Shown here piece by piece: positions 24,433-38,000 of a DNA stretch of 64,000 nt. The number at the start of each line of letters is the position of its first letter. Within the stretch, counting starts at the first letter, position 1. The stretch spans positions 144,899 to 208,898 of the forward strand of contig VXBP01000347.1 of assembly GCA_013400115.1 (NCBI GenBank), in the 5' to 3' direction. The translations under genes were made by a program, and so were the position numbers. The notes below the pieces were generated by a model. It was not told the DNA's origin, made no database searches, and was given only the letters and a program-made list of their open reading frames with translations. This stretch comes from Rhinopomastus cyanomelas (Eukaryota > Chordata > Aves > Bucerotiformes > Rhinopomastidae).

Positions 24433-24660
24433 CGCCCGCCGCCGCTTCCGCCCTCCGCCGCCGTCTCCTCCTCCGCGGGCCCGCCCGCCGCCGCCGCCGC
24501 CTTCGCCATCGCCGCGGAGCCCGCTCTGCCGCCGCCGCCTCACTGGTGACCCCTGGGCAACCCCCCCCCGCCCGCCTCCGGTTCGAAACGGCTGCGCGCT
24601 CACCCGGAAGAAGGCCCCTGGCCTGAGGGGCCCCGCGCAGGCCTTCTGGGGGCCACTAAA
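23880..24660 (-). promoter_or_regulatory. MPV17L: CpG-rich promoter block of MPV17L
   Basis: Dense GC and CpG sequence covers exon 1 and about 230 bases upstream of the start codon, without a TATA-like box. It drops at about 24660 before the second GC-rich block that belongs to PDXDC1. The spacing suggests two neighbouring divergent promoters rather than one tight bidirectional one. Confidence 0.6.
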
Positions 24661-25179
24661 GGACCGGTGGAAACCGGGCCCTGTTTGCTCGTCGTCCTTA
24701 AATTACCTCCTGTTGCTTGCCCGCTTGAAGTTCACATAGTGACCTTACAGCTAGGGGAGGTTGTGTCCTGCAGGACCGCTCAGGGCAACTAACAGCTCCA
24801 GAAGAGCAGGGAATTTCCTCTCAGGCCTGGCAATGGGCTCAGGCCTGACTTGTCCAGGTAGGGTTAGGGTTACCCCTAATAGTACCTGGGTTTGAGACTG
24901 TCACAAAGCCTTCAAGCAACTACTGTAAGGAGGTGCGTGTGGCTTGTATATTGAAACGTGTTTTAGTAACAGAGCGAGCAGCCCCGTTCACACGGCGGCA
25001 GGGCCCCTGAGCTGTCCTCATGCCCTGACACAGACCTGAGAGAAACAGCATCGACGGCACCTGTAAGTCGTGCTATTACATGATATAAACGGCGCTAAAA
25101 GAGGAATAGGCACCGAAATTTGCTCCTGCTCGAAAGAGCAGCAATAAAGCTCCGGGAAACAGCGTGTGGCTCTCCGGGG

Positions 25180-26000
25180 AGTGCCAGTCTGACGAAAGTC
25201 CGCTGCGCTCCCGCCTGCCCTCGAGTTAGGGGCAGCGACGACCCGCCGCCGTGGGGATTCGAACCCGCGACACTGAGGCGCAGCGGTCGCTGACCGCCCG
25301 GGCTGCGCTCACCACGCATGCGCTGGTACCTGTCACCTCCGCGGTGGCTACCCGGGACTGTTCCACCGGCGGGACGGGGCGCCAAGAGGCGGCCGCGAGC
25401 CGTGCGTGGGGCAGAGCCGTAGGGCCACACTCTCCCAGCCCCGCCGCACAGCACAAGGCGCCGCTGCACAGCGCTAGGGCCCGTCGCGCCTTCAGCGACG
25501 CCTCTGCTCCGGGCCTGAGCCTTCGCCTCCCCGCCGCCGCCGCCGTGGTCTGTGCCGCGGGGCGGGCCCGCCGCCGTTCCCTAGGTGAGTGCGTTCCCGC
25601 CCCGCCCGCCGCGGCCTCGTCTGCGCTGCCAGCGTGGAGCCGGCCCGCGCCGAGGCGGAAGTGCCCGTCGGCGAGGCGGCGCGCCCCGGGGACCCCGCCG
25701 GCCATGGAGGCGTCTCTGGAGAAGGTCCGTGGGGCTGATGGGGAGGGAGCGGCCCGGGGCACCTGCGGGTGGGGGCTGCTGCGGGGCATGAGGGGCGGGA
25801 ACTCCCTGGCAGGGAGGGTGTCGAGGGCTGGGGCCAGCGGCGGGTCGGGGCACGGTGGGCGCCTCTCCAGTGCCCTGGCTGCGGCCGGGTCGCGGGTCCG
25901 CCGGGGGACTATGCGCGGGGGCCCGAGCCAGGTTCGCCTCTCGAAGCCTTGAGTCACTCGTGCAGCCCACGGACGAGCCCCAGCCCGCTCCGCAGTCACG
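25180..26000 (+). promoter_or_regulatory. PDXDC1: CpG-rich promoter block of PDXDC1
   Basis: GC-rich, CpG-dense sequence surrounds the first coding exon and extends about 500 bases upstream and 280 downstream. No TATA-like box is visible. The 5' UTR start cannot be placed from sequence. Confidence 0.65.
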
Positions 26001-29000
26001 GCGTGTGTGGGGACGTGTCCGGTTCCGCGTCCCGGATCTATAAAAAGTCTAAGTGACTCTCACAAATGCTGTAGGAACGCGGGGTTGGTTTGGGCTCCCG
26101 AAAAGAAGATGGAGCTTGTTTTCTGGCCATGTTAGTCTGTAGCAGGATTGTAAGGTTTAGCTTTAAAGAAAACCTTCTGATAGAGGTTTTTACTACCTTG
26201 TGCTTGCTCTTTTCAGTCAGTTGCACCGTACAAGGCCAATATTGATTCTATAAGTGACAGTACTTCTTTTGCCTTTGTCACTGTGAGTCAGAATCTGGCA
26301 GTTAGCGGGGACTTGCCACGCTTCTCTGGGCTTCCATGGCACCTGCTATGCTTCAGAGGAGCTGCCCTAGAAGTGAGACTGGAAAGGCTGCTGATAAGCA
26401 GCGTGTCACCATTGTGTGTCTTTGAGGACCGTGTGTGTCTGACATAACGTGTACTTCATGTGCTTGAGAGATGTTCATAGAATCATTAAGGTTGGAAGAG
26501 ACCTACAAGGTCATCAAGTCTGACCATCAACCTGACCCCACCATGCCCACCAAGTCATGTCCCCCAGGCCACATCTGCTTGTTTTTGGATACCTCCAGGG
26601 ACAACGATTCCACCACCTCCCTAGACTGCCTGTTCCAATACTTTGCCACTCTTTCAGTGACTAATTTTTTCCTAATGTCTAATTTGAATCTCCTTTGGCA
26701 CAGCTTTAGGATGTTTCCTTGTGTCCTATCGCTAGTGAGATGTTAATGCGTCCTTCCTCTTTGCATCATTTACTGTACACAGAGCCTGTTCATGTTTGTG
26801 TAGTCTTTGGAATTCTAAAGAAGTTTGAATGACATGTGCTCTAGTAAACTGTGTACTAAGGAATTTCTGATGGGGTTAATGAGTTGGTAGCAAATTGATG
26901 TCACAGAATCGCAGAACATTAGGGATTGGAAGGGACCTCGAGAGATCATCCAGCCACAGCAGGATCACCCAGACCAAGTTACACAGGAACACATCCAGGC
27001 GGGTTTTAAATTCCAGAGGAGGAGACTCCACAGCCCCCCTGGGCAGCCTGTTCCAGATTTTGGTATATTATCATCCACCCCTGAGGAATACATTGGGGTT
27101 TGTGTATTAATGTGGTCTGTCATAAGCAGTATTAGAATTAATTTTCTCTGAAATCCAGAAAAGTTTTTTGGGGTGAACTTCAACTTTAAGTGTTTCTGGA
27201 AGCCCAGGTTAATTTCAGGAGACTGGCTAAAAGAGCTATGATTTTTTTTTTTGTTTTCCCCTTTCCATTTGTATTTTTATAGAAGTGACTAATCTTCTTT
27301 TTTCTTTCTATTAATATTTTTATAGAAGTGACTAATCTTTTTTCTTTCTATTTATATTTTTATAGAAGTGACCAATCTTCTAAGGGATTTAACATTTTTA
27401 ATTTCAAGTTAGGCAACTCTGGTAAAACAGAGCGAATTAGTTCTTTGTGAGGTGTTGCTGTATCCTCAGCAGTGTTTTCCCTAAACATGAAAAAAACCTG
27501 TTTTGGTTTCTCACTCAGGCTGTGACTTTAGTCTTTTGTTAGTGTGGGAGTTACCACAACATCCTGATAACTTCAAGGAAAACTTGTGGTAGCAGGCTAG
27601 CGTGCAGATCCTGGTGCAAGGCAGGGAAGTGGTAAAGATTAGAAGAACAAATACCTGTAAGCAGAAGCCTCGTGGTGGTACGGTGCCATTTTCTTACAAG
27701 CCCAACAGTCACTAAGCTGCTTTTTTGTTTGTTATCTAAACAAGAACAAATTCTTAGCCTGGAGAATAAACACCATGTTCATCTGGCTGAAGAATACTGA
27801 TAGTGTGTGCCATTAACTTTCTGTCGGGAATGTTTATTTGGAATTTGATGGTAAAACTTTCTTCTGGGCAAATAGGGTATTTTAGTGGCAAAATGAAGCA
27901 GCTTCTCATGAAATACTTAATGAGCTGTCAGTGAGTTTCTTTGCCAGCTCAGTACTTTATTCAGACTGTTTAAGTGTTGTCCCTTTCTTGCTCTGGGGGT
28001 ACAGCCTACAGAAATGCAAAATTCGGATTGTAAACCGTAGGTATGTGAAGGAATGTTGTCATTTATGAATTTTGACTCAAAATTCAGTCTTATCACAACG
28101 GGAGAGCAGCCCTTTATCCTTCCCCGTTTGCCGGGTGACCGCAAGGTGTGACAAGCTGCCTGTAATACCAGAAACAGATTCCAGTTCAAAGTGCTTGAAA
28201 AGCAATAACAGATTAGCTACAATATGGGGAAGTAGCCATAAACCTACTGCAGGTTAACCTCAGTGAACTGGATTGATGGAGTGTAGCAGTGAAGGCTAAA
28301 GTAGTATTTAATGCAGCTGTTTCACCCCCCTCAGAAAGTGTGTTGTCCTGTGATTCACGCAGCAGCACTGGAGAACTTGGTCACCAACCTTTTGAAAACA
28401 CGAGAACATGGGGAAAAATACTCTGCTTATTACTGATTGGGGTTCATACACACTTTGTCTCGTGTACAGATGTCACCAGAGCAGTGTGCTGCTGTGTTAT
28501 GGGGTGTCATTACAGTGTGTGCAGAAACCTGGCTGAACTGACTGGCTCATTGCTGCACCTTTGCCACACCTGTTCTTCCTGCTGTTTAAGACAAGGTAGA
28601 TAGTGTTGCCTCTGTGCCCTTTCTAGTGTGAGCAGAGAAGGAAGCAAATGCAGAACTGAGCACGCAGCAGTTAAACTTTTTTCTCCCCATAGGTGAAAGG
28701 AGACAGTAAGCTGCTGCATATTCCACCTAGCATTTGGAAAGAAAAAATAGAGGGGATTTAGTTTTCAGTTAAAGCCACGGCAGAATTGGACAATTTTTGG
28801 GTTTCATAATGTTTTTATGGAGCTTAGTGTAACTTCCTAGGACTTCTGAAGCTGTATTTTATGTATTTATTCTGGCAGCCTCTTGGCAGAAGGGTTGCAT
28901 GCATGTGTAATTACCAGTAAGTGAGCTGGGATGAGTCACAAGGTGAGCGTGTGTGGGTTTTAGCACTGAGGTGTGTAATTCCAGCAGGTGAATTTTTGGT

Positions 29001-32000
29001 TGATCGCAAACGAAAGCGGCGCAGAGCCCTTTTAATATTCCCTCTACATCTTGTGTCCTCATCTGCAGCGGATCTGTTTGAATATTGGCGTGTGGTGCTG
29101 AGAAAGGGCCAAGCACATAACTGCCTTTCAGCCGTCGATCATCTTTTATGGCCCCTTGAATTCAAGTATGTGAGATAGTCACAATCAGTAAATTATGTTC
29201 AATCAGTTGCTCCCTTAAGGGCTCCCTGGAGCAAAACTGACCTGTTTGTTTGAAGTAAGAGTTTCTTTGATGCTACTGCAACTTGAATGTATGGAAATAC
29301 TGCCAGTGATTATATTTAGGTTCTTCTTGAAGCTGTGTATATTGTATTCCAAGCATCAGATGTCTGCAGGGTGTGTATTTTTGTTATCTCTGCAACGAGG
29401 TCTTGAACTTCCTGTGACGCTTCTGCTTTTCTTAAGAAGAGTCCGTTTGAGGAGCAGAGGAAAGGAAAACAGACTTGGTCCAGTCTTGTTTAACACCTTT
29501 GTCAATGATCTGGGTGAGGGGATAGAGTGCACCCTCAGCAAGTTTTCAAATGACACCAAATTGGGCAGAACTGCTCAGTGGAAAAGACCTGGGAATGCTG
29601 GTTGACAGTGGTTGGCCGTGAGCCAGCAGTGTGCCCAGGTGGCCAAGAAAGCCAACAGCATCCTGGCCTGCAGCAGAAATAATGTGGCCAGCAGGACTAG
29701 AGAAGTGATCGTCTCCCTGTACTGGGCACTAGTGAGGCTTCACTGGGAATATTGTGTTCAGTTTTGGTCCCCTCAGTACAAGAAGGACATGGGGTCCAAA
29801 TAAGATCAACAAAGCTAGTGAAGGGCCCAGAGGACAGGTCTTGAGAAGAGCAGCTGAGGGAACTGGGAATGTTTAGTTTTGGAGAGAAGGTGGCTGAGGG
29901 GCGACATTGCACTGGGTTTTTGTGACCCAGGTGCAGCACCCAGTACTTGGCCTTGTTGAAGCCCATACAGCTGCCTTTGACCCATCAATCCAACCTGTTC
30001 AGGTCTCTCTGTAGGGCACCTGGCTGATGCATGAATTTGTACTGAAGATGTTGTGAGGACAGCAGTAAGATGAATGGGTTTTTGTCCTTTCTGAAGTTGC
30101 CTTTTCTCTCCTGAAGATGGTTGACCCTACTCTGGCAGAAATGGGGAAGAACCTGAATGAAGCCATGAAGATGCTAGAAGACAATCAAAGGTGAGTGCAA
30201 AGGATGGCAACTACACAAACCGCTGTTGGTGCTAGGGGAAGGATTATTAATGTTGCTGTCACTGAGAAGGAAACAACTCGTTTTCCTGGGAGTTTAGGAT
30301 CATGTTGTCATTCTGAAGCCTACACCTATGAAAATCACCATCGTTTCTCCAACGATGGGGTTTTAAAACTAAGCGTACGTATGTTTTTGTGCATGTGCTG
30401 TAAAATTCAGAGCAAGTCCACCAGGTCTGTCTGTTTAGAGATGATGGAGTCTTTTCTTACTGCTGTGCAAGTAACTTTTCAATCCTATGTATGAGATTCT
30501 CTGTGAGTTTGGCATTTTCTGTTAAAGAACCAAAACTCCAAAATTTACAGACTCGCCAATTCAGTCTGAACTAAACTGTTTTTCTTGGTCTTGTCTGCTT
30601 AATTTACAAAACCAGTTCCGATGAAATAGGTTGCAAACTTGTCTGTATTTGTGTCTGCAAGTCAAAGTCAGCTTTGTGTTTCATGTAGTAAAATACAAGC
30701 AAAATCCATAATTTATTCTTGTTTCCTTAATGTAGAAAAGTGGAGGAGGAAAATGAAAAGAAGTACGTGCGGAAGGATATTCCCGGACCACTCCAAGGCA
30801 GGTAGGCAATGACAACTTTTAGATAACTCTCTTTACTTTCTCAGAATCTGTAGAATGCAGGTCATGCTTGTTTTCCAAGCAACTTCAGTGTCAGTGTAAA
30901 TGTGGACACTTGCAGGGCCAAGCACTGCATCAGCCCTCCCATACTCATGTGGAGGGGAAAAGAGTGTTTATTGTCCTACCAGTGATTTCCATACATGTGT
31001 AGGAAAATTAAAAGGAGGTTTTGTCCCTGGTGACTGGAATTGTGAGCAATGGGAATCTAACAAAGTGTTGTTGCCTACAGCTGTAATGTAGACTTCAACA
31101 ACCAGATTAAAAAACCCCCTGAGACCGATTAGGTGGAAAACATTAAGAGAACCACCTCAAAATCACAGAACAACCCCCCCTCCCCTTTTCCAGTCTTTGA
31201 TCTGGGAAAGAACAACCTCACGTACCAGTATAGGATGGGAACTGACCTGTTGGAGAGCAGTGTAGGGGGATGACTGGGAGCCAGCAACGTGCCCTTGTGG
31301 CCAAGAAGGCCAGTGGTGTCCTGGGGTGGATTAGAAGGGCTGCAGTCAGTAGGTCAAGAGAGGTTCTCCTCCCCTCTACTCTGCCCTGGTGAGACCACAT
31401 CTGGAATGTTGGGTCCAGTTCTGGGCTTCTCAGTTCAAGGACACAGAACTACTTGAAAGTGTCCAGTGTAGAGCAACAAGGATGATGAAGCAGTGGAACA
31501 CCTCCCTGATGAGGAAAGGCTGAGGGAGCTGAGTCTCTTGAGCTTGGAGGAGACTGAGGGGTGACCTCATTAACGTCTATAAATGTGTGAAGGGTGGGTG
31601 TCAGGAGGATGGAGCCAGGTTCTGCTCAGTGACATCCAGTGATAGGACAAGGGGCAGTGGGTGGAAGCTGGAACACATGAGGTTCCATTTAAACGTAAGG
31701 AAAAACATGTTTACGGTGAGGGTGACAGCACTGGGCCAGGCTGCCCAAAGACATTGTGGAGTCTCCTTCTCTGGAGGTACTCAAAACCCACCTGCATGCG
31801 TTCCTGTGTGACCTAATGTAGGTGGTCCTGCTCTGGCTGGGGGATTGGACTAATGATCTGTCAAGCTTCCTTCCAGCCCCTAGCATTCTGTGCCTGTGTG
31901 ACATGTGTCCAAATGTTCATCTGAGCTCACATTTCTGAGGTGTGCTGCTGTAATACAATGTCCCAGGTGGCCTCTTCATTAGCTGCTGGTACTTATTTCT

Positions 32001-35000
32001 CATTTTTATTTGTTTTGATGTGATTTTTTTTCCCCTCTTTCCCTCTCCCTGTTTTGCCAGTGGCCAGGATATGGTGAGCATACTTCAGTTAGTTCAGAAC
32101 CTGATGCATGGGGAGGAGGAAGAGGAAACTGCACAGGCCTACCGGTAAAGCCACTATGAGTTACTGTATGTGGAAGATACCTTATTTTGTTATAGATGTA
32201 TTTGGTTATAGTCTGACTGTTATAGATCCTACACATTGAACTATTTAAAGTGTGAAAATATTGCACAACCATTGTACTTCTTCAAGGCAACTTACATTAT
32301 ATGGTGAATCAGAAGAATGCTTTAGGCTTGGCTTTCTTCAAATTATGGAGCTTTCATTACTAATTACTACACTGAGTTACACAAAGGAATAGTTTCTGAC
32401 ATGACAGCTCATTTTCTGCTTTGTGAAAGTCTTAGAAAACTTGAATACAAATGGTTTTTTAATCATCTTTGCGTGTAGATTTTAAAGGAAAAGAGGAAAT
32501 GGAGTTATTTCTATTTGTCTGTAAAGGTGATATAATAGTAAGATTATTGAAAGCTAAAATGTGAAAAATGAATTGGAGGTTTAAAACCAAATCCAAACAA
32601 CATCCTCCCTCCCCAGCAAATCAAAAAACTTCTAACAAACTAGTGAAAGCTGTGTATCTAAAGATACCAGTAGTGTGTCTCCCGAGTCTCTTCTGTATCA
32701 GGAGAGAAGAGTGTGTGTTTCATGCACTTGGAAGTCCCCAGTGAAGATAAGGTGCTTAGTTCCAGCCCATGCTGGCTGATTGACTTGAAAAGAAGCCATG
32801 GTGTTACCATGAGCAGCCAGACCCAGTTTCAGTGTGTCTGCACCACGTCAGGAAGGTTGCTGTGCTCCAGGATACTTCTCTCTGCTAGACAATTGCATGT
32901 GAACAAGTTCTGCCACTCCATCCAAATGGATGACCATTGACGCCTGGAATTACTTGCATTAAGCTGGTGGTTACTCTCTTCTGGCTTGCAGACTTCAAAA
33001 CGTTGGTGAACAGGGTCACATGGCTCTGCTGGGACATAGTCTGGCTGCTTATATATCCGTGCTGGACAGGGAAAGGCTGAGAAAGCTTACCACGAGGATC
33101 CTTTCCGATACTACTCTGTGGCTCTGCAGGCTTTTCAGGTGAGTCACTGAAGGAACCACTGTGCCACAAACTTACAGCAGTGTCTGAAAGTTCTGAAACA
33201 CATCACGTGGTAAAGAAGAGACTGCTGCTTGAATGGTGGGAACTGTGTGGCTGCATATGTTTAGAAGAGTTTTCAGTTAACTTCTCCTTTGCTCATCCCG
33301 TGTCCACTGTGTTTTTCTGGACGTGGCAGGTCACACTACTGAAACTGACAGTACAAAGACGCCTGTTTCACCCTACTGCATGGATCTCTTCAAGTGTTCC
33401 ACAGAGAAGAATGGAAAGCAGAAAGTGTGGGTGTGTTGGAGCAGGGGGATTCACTGATTAGAAATTCCTTTCTATTTTTTTAATTTCCTTTCTGAAGCAA
33501 AAGAAAATCCAGCTCAACCCACATTCTCCCTGTCAGAGTGCTGCATCTTTGATAAAATCTTGCTACTGAGGAGTTTATTTAGTTGTTGGAATTACAAAGG
33601 ATGTGCCTTATATTGATGGGCTCACCTCTCTCAGAGTTATTTTCTAAATTCAAGATGTCTATTTACAAGCCTTTTACAACATGTTGGAACCTCACGCAGT
33701 ATTGAAAGTCAAGAAGTTGTGGGTAGTGCAGCTAGTCTGGCAAATGTACATGCCTGCAGAGAGTGTGTCAGAGATGCTTCTAAATGGCATGGCTAATGAA
33801 ATATTTCTGGTTTGTATCCAATATTATGTAGCATTATGACTCTGTCATTAATACTGTTAATCTGTTGGGTCCCTGAGGAACACCACTTGCAGCTGGGCAC
33901 CCACTGGATTTAACCCCGTGGCCTTTTGGCTTCGTTGGTCATACTTACTGGTCTCTTCTCGCAGGTATGAAAATGGATCGGCGTATTACCATGAAGATGA
34001 TCGGGAAGGACTCCTAAAGATCTGTCGACTTGTGATCCACACGCGTTACGAAGACTACACCATAGAAGGATTTAACGTGCTGTACGCGAAGCAGCCCGTC
34101 ATCTACATCAGCTCTGCGGCCAGAACAGGCTTGGGCCAAGCTCTCTGCAATCAGGTAAAGCTCATCAGTGAGGATTTTAGCTGCACGTAGAATCTCCTTG
34201 GCTTCGTGTTGCCCACTTGAAATTCAGATTTAAAGAACACATTCAGACTTTTCCCACAAGAGACTGGTGCTTGCGGGGCAGTCTGAGACACTGCTGACAG
34301 CAGACTTGTCAATTGGCTGGGTACGGGGTGAGTTTTCCTTTAGATCCATGTGTCTGCCTCTAGCTTTCATTGTTAGAACTGAAACTGCTTTGAGGTTTCT
34401 GCCAGTACTGCTGTAGTGACTGAGTACAGTACTCAGCAAGATGAGTTTGCTCTCTCTGCAGCTCTCTGTGCCTTCCCCTTTCCTCATGAGCAGATTCATC
34501 TCTTCTTTAACTTTCTATGGCCGTAGTAGATTTTTTTTTTATAGCTTAGAAAATTCTATACATTCCTAAGACTTAAGGTGATCTGTCTGCCTGTTGAAAC
34601 ACAGTATGAAAAGGGGCATTTAGAAGAATGAAGTGGCCAAGGAAAGAGGGTAGAGTTTAGGCTGTTGTATGGGTGATGGGTATCTCATTAGAAAAACAGG
34701 ATGCGGTTGACAGGCTAACCAGGAACTGACCGCTGTTTATTTCTGATTCTCCTGTGCTTTCTTTTCTCTGCAGTTAATTTGTTTGTAAGTCTGAGAGGAA
34801 ACTTACTTTGTAATGTAATACCCAGCTTTTTATTGTCATGTCCCCTGTGTATTTCTGTGACTAACTCAAACCAGGATGTCTCACTTGGTATTGCAGTTGG
34901 GGTTACCCCTTTCCTGCATGTGCCGTGTGCCGTGTAACACGATGTTTGGATCCCAACACCAAATGGTAAGTTTGTCTTCCTTAAGAGATTGATTGCTTTT

Positions 35001-38000
35001 GTTTTGTTTTCTTTTCTTCCCTTGAAGCCTCATTTAATGAGGGTCAAGTATGTTGGTAGGAAAATCTTGAAGTACTTACTTTTTCAACTTTGAAGTCTTC
35101 TGTGTTAGAATCACAGAACATTAGGGATTGGAAGGGACTTCAAAAGATCATCTAGTCCAGTCCCCCAGACACAGCTGGATCACCTAGACCCAGTCACACA
35201 GGAACACATCCAGGTGGGTTTGAAACATCTACAGAGAAGGAGACTCCACAGCCCCTCTGGGAAGCCTCTTCCAGTGCTTCGTCACCCTCTCTGGGAAGAA
35301 GTTCCTTCTCAGATTGATGTGGAACCTCCCATGTTCCAGCTGCCACCCACTGCCCCTTGTCCTATCACTAGATGACCCTGAGCAGAGCCTGGCTCCATCC
35401 TCCTGACACCCACCCTTCACGTATTTATAGACATGAATGAGGTCACCCCTCAGTCTCCTCCAAGCTCAAGAGCCCCAGCTCCCTCAGCCTCTCCTCATCA
35501 GGGAGGTGCTCCACTCCCTTCATCATCTTTGTGGCTCTGCTCTGGAGTCTCTCCAGCAGCTCCGTGCCCTTCTTGAACTGAGGGGCCCAGAGCTGGACAC
35601 AATAGTGTACAAACCCTAGATGGAATTCTGAAAAGTCAACAGTTTCTCTCTTGGTCTTGTCACTTGCAAGATATTTTAATGCCATCTAGTAAGGTGGGTT
35701 CAGTCCAAGAGTTCTAGAATAGGTGTGGTCAAGGGTGTGTTTACAAACTCCTAGCCACACACGTGTATTGTATTTTCACACATGCTGTGTCTGAACCTCA
35801 GGTTACTTAACCTTTGAGTGAGAACAAAAAACTGCCAACAACAAGCACATGAGGAACATCTTCCAGAACCACAGAGTGCTCTTTGCTTTCACTCACAAGG
35901 CATTTTTGCAGTTCAGCAGAATCAATTCTGTGTTGCTTGACAGACATATTTATTAATACATGTGTTTTTCTTACTGATAACAGGATGTTGCTTTGTTGGA
36001 CAGACTGATTAAAGACGATGTTGAGTCTGGAAAGCTGCCTTTGTTGCTTGTGGCCAATGCTGGTAAGTGCTATGGACAAACAATAACAGAACAGCCTGCT
36101 GTTGCATGAATATAGATCACATCCAAAATACAGACGTAGTTATTAAACGACTTGGCGACTGCAAGTCAGGAAATGCCAGGGAATATCTAAATGATGAGGA
36201 AATCATTATCTCTGTGGAGGTGTTGGGTTTTTTTTCATTTGGAATGTACTGCTGCAGTTCTGCTTATCACAGAATCACAGAACATTAGGGGTTGGAAGGG
36301 ACCTTGAAAGATCTGAGATGTTGATTTTGGTGTAGTTTCCTTTAGCTGAAGTCATACTATGAACGTGAGATCATACTATGAGCTAGATGATCTCTGAGGT
36401 CCCTTCCAACCTTAACCATTCTATAATTCTATGATATTAAAGATGTCTGTGTTTCTTCTCTGAGGCTATTAGCCTTTTAGTGCTCAGTAGCCTTCTAGTG
36501 CATCTAATTTCCTAAGTATTTTTTGCTTATATTGACAAGCAAAACAAGTGTCTTTATTTGTCTAGAATTCCAACTGCTGATCAGTTACCATGAGCCAGAT
36601 AGAATGCTGTTGTTGTGGGCTCTTTTTAAACATCCTCTTTCCTGCTCTTGAGTGACTTTTTTGACAGCAGCACAGGAGGTCCTTTGATGTGGGTCCTCGT
36701 TTCCATGCTCACCCTTGGTCACTGCCTTTTTTCCTCTCCCACAAAGGGACACCAGGTGCTGGGCACACGGATAAACTTGGCCGTTTGAAGGAACTTTGTG
36801 AGCAGTATAATATGTGGCTCCACGTAGAAGGGTATGGAACTTGAAATGTATTTCTGTATAAGTGTGTTCTTTAAAAAGTCTAATTACTGGACAGCACAGC
36901 TTTGCAGCTAGTAGAGAACCATCTTTATTGTTGTCACATTAAGCTTTTTGTATGGTTGTGATTTTTGTCAGTGAGATACAAATTGTTTTACCTACACAGG
37001 AGTAATCAGTTGGAGTGTGTTTTCTAGCATAGGTTGTTTTCATCACTTTTACTTGGGTGGTAAATGATCTGCCCTTGCTTTGAAGAGCCTGGGCTATGAG
37101 TGAAAAGGGAGATGCTGCACAGCAGTGGAGAGTCAGAAAGGGACATGAGATGAGTGTGACAGAGATGACTTTTTAACAAGCGTTGTGAAGAAGACTGCTG
37201 CAAGTGCAGTGTGCACCATCCTGTGAGAGGGATTAAACCGAGAGGAAAAGAAAGTCAAGGACTTAGACAATATTAGTGAAGGCTCCAGTGCTCACAGATT
37301 CCCTTCTTTTACTTTTGAGCCTGGAGTAGAGACTCTGTTTCTCCTGGCGTTTCGTTGTGTAGTACTACATTTGCTTGCTGCACCAGACTGGTGCTGAAGT
37401 CCTTACGGGTAGGACTTTGGGGGATGATTTCTCAAAGGTTGGACTGAAGTATGTTTAAATTGAAATGTCAGCCTGGGAATATAAATAGCAACAGCTACTG
37501 CAGTGTTAATGAAAAATAGACAGACAAAAATTACCTCCCTTCACGTGTTTGCATTAACTGTTTAAATTGAAGGTCAAAATGCGGGCTAATAATTCATGTT
37601 AAACATGTGCTAAACCCATGTTCTTTTTCTAGTGTGAATCTGGCAACTTTGGCTTTGGGTTATGTCTCCTCTTCTGTCCTGGTATGTTTTGCTATATCTG
37701 GAAACTTGTTCACGTGCCACAGATGTTAAGGTCTTGAGCTAATCAAAATACATACGGCTTATGTTCTGCTTTATTGTGATAAACCTCAGGCCTCAACAAA
37801 ATGTGACAGCATGACTCTTACCCTGGGTTCCTGGTTGGGTCTCCCAGCTGTACCTGCGGTGACGCTCTACAGACATGAGGATCCATCTTTGGTATGTTTA
37901 CGCTCCCAGTCGTTGGCAGGACCTTGACGTGTTCCTTTTGAACGTGGCGTAGCGTCTTGTCCTCCATAAGCTGGCAAAAATGGCATCACTGAGGAGAGGT

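Noticed and set aside
23905..24603. Upstream in-frame Met at 24603 as the MPV17L start
   Set aside because: It would add 57 Arg/Gly-rich residues with no counterpart in the family. The Met at 24432 matches the family start and length.
24858..24875. Telomere-like gggttagggtta
   Set aside because: Only about two units. Too short to be an interstitial telomere tract.
25235..25320. tRNA-like B box (ggttcgaatcccc) on minus near the PDXDC1 promoter
   Set aside because: The T-stem pairs only over three bases, no A box lies at the right distance and no acceptor stem can be formed. Probably chance in GC-rich DNA.
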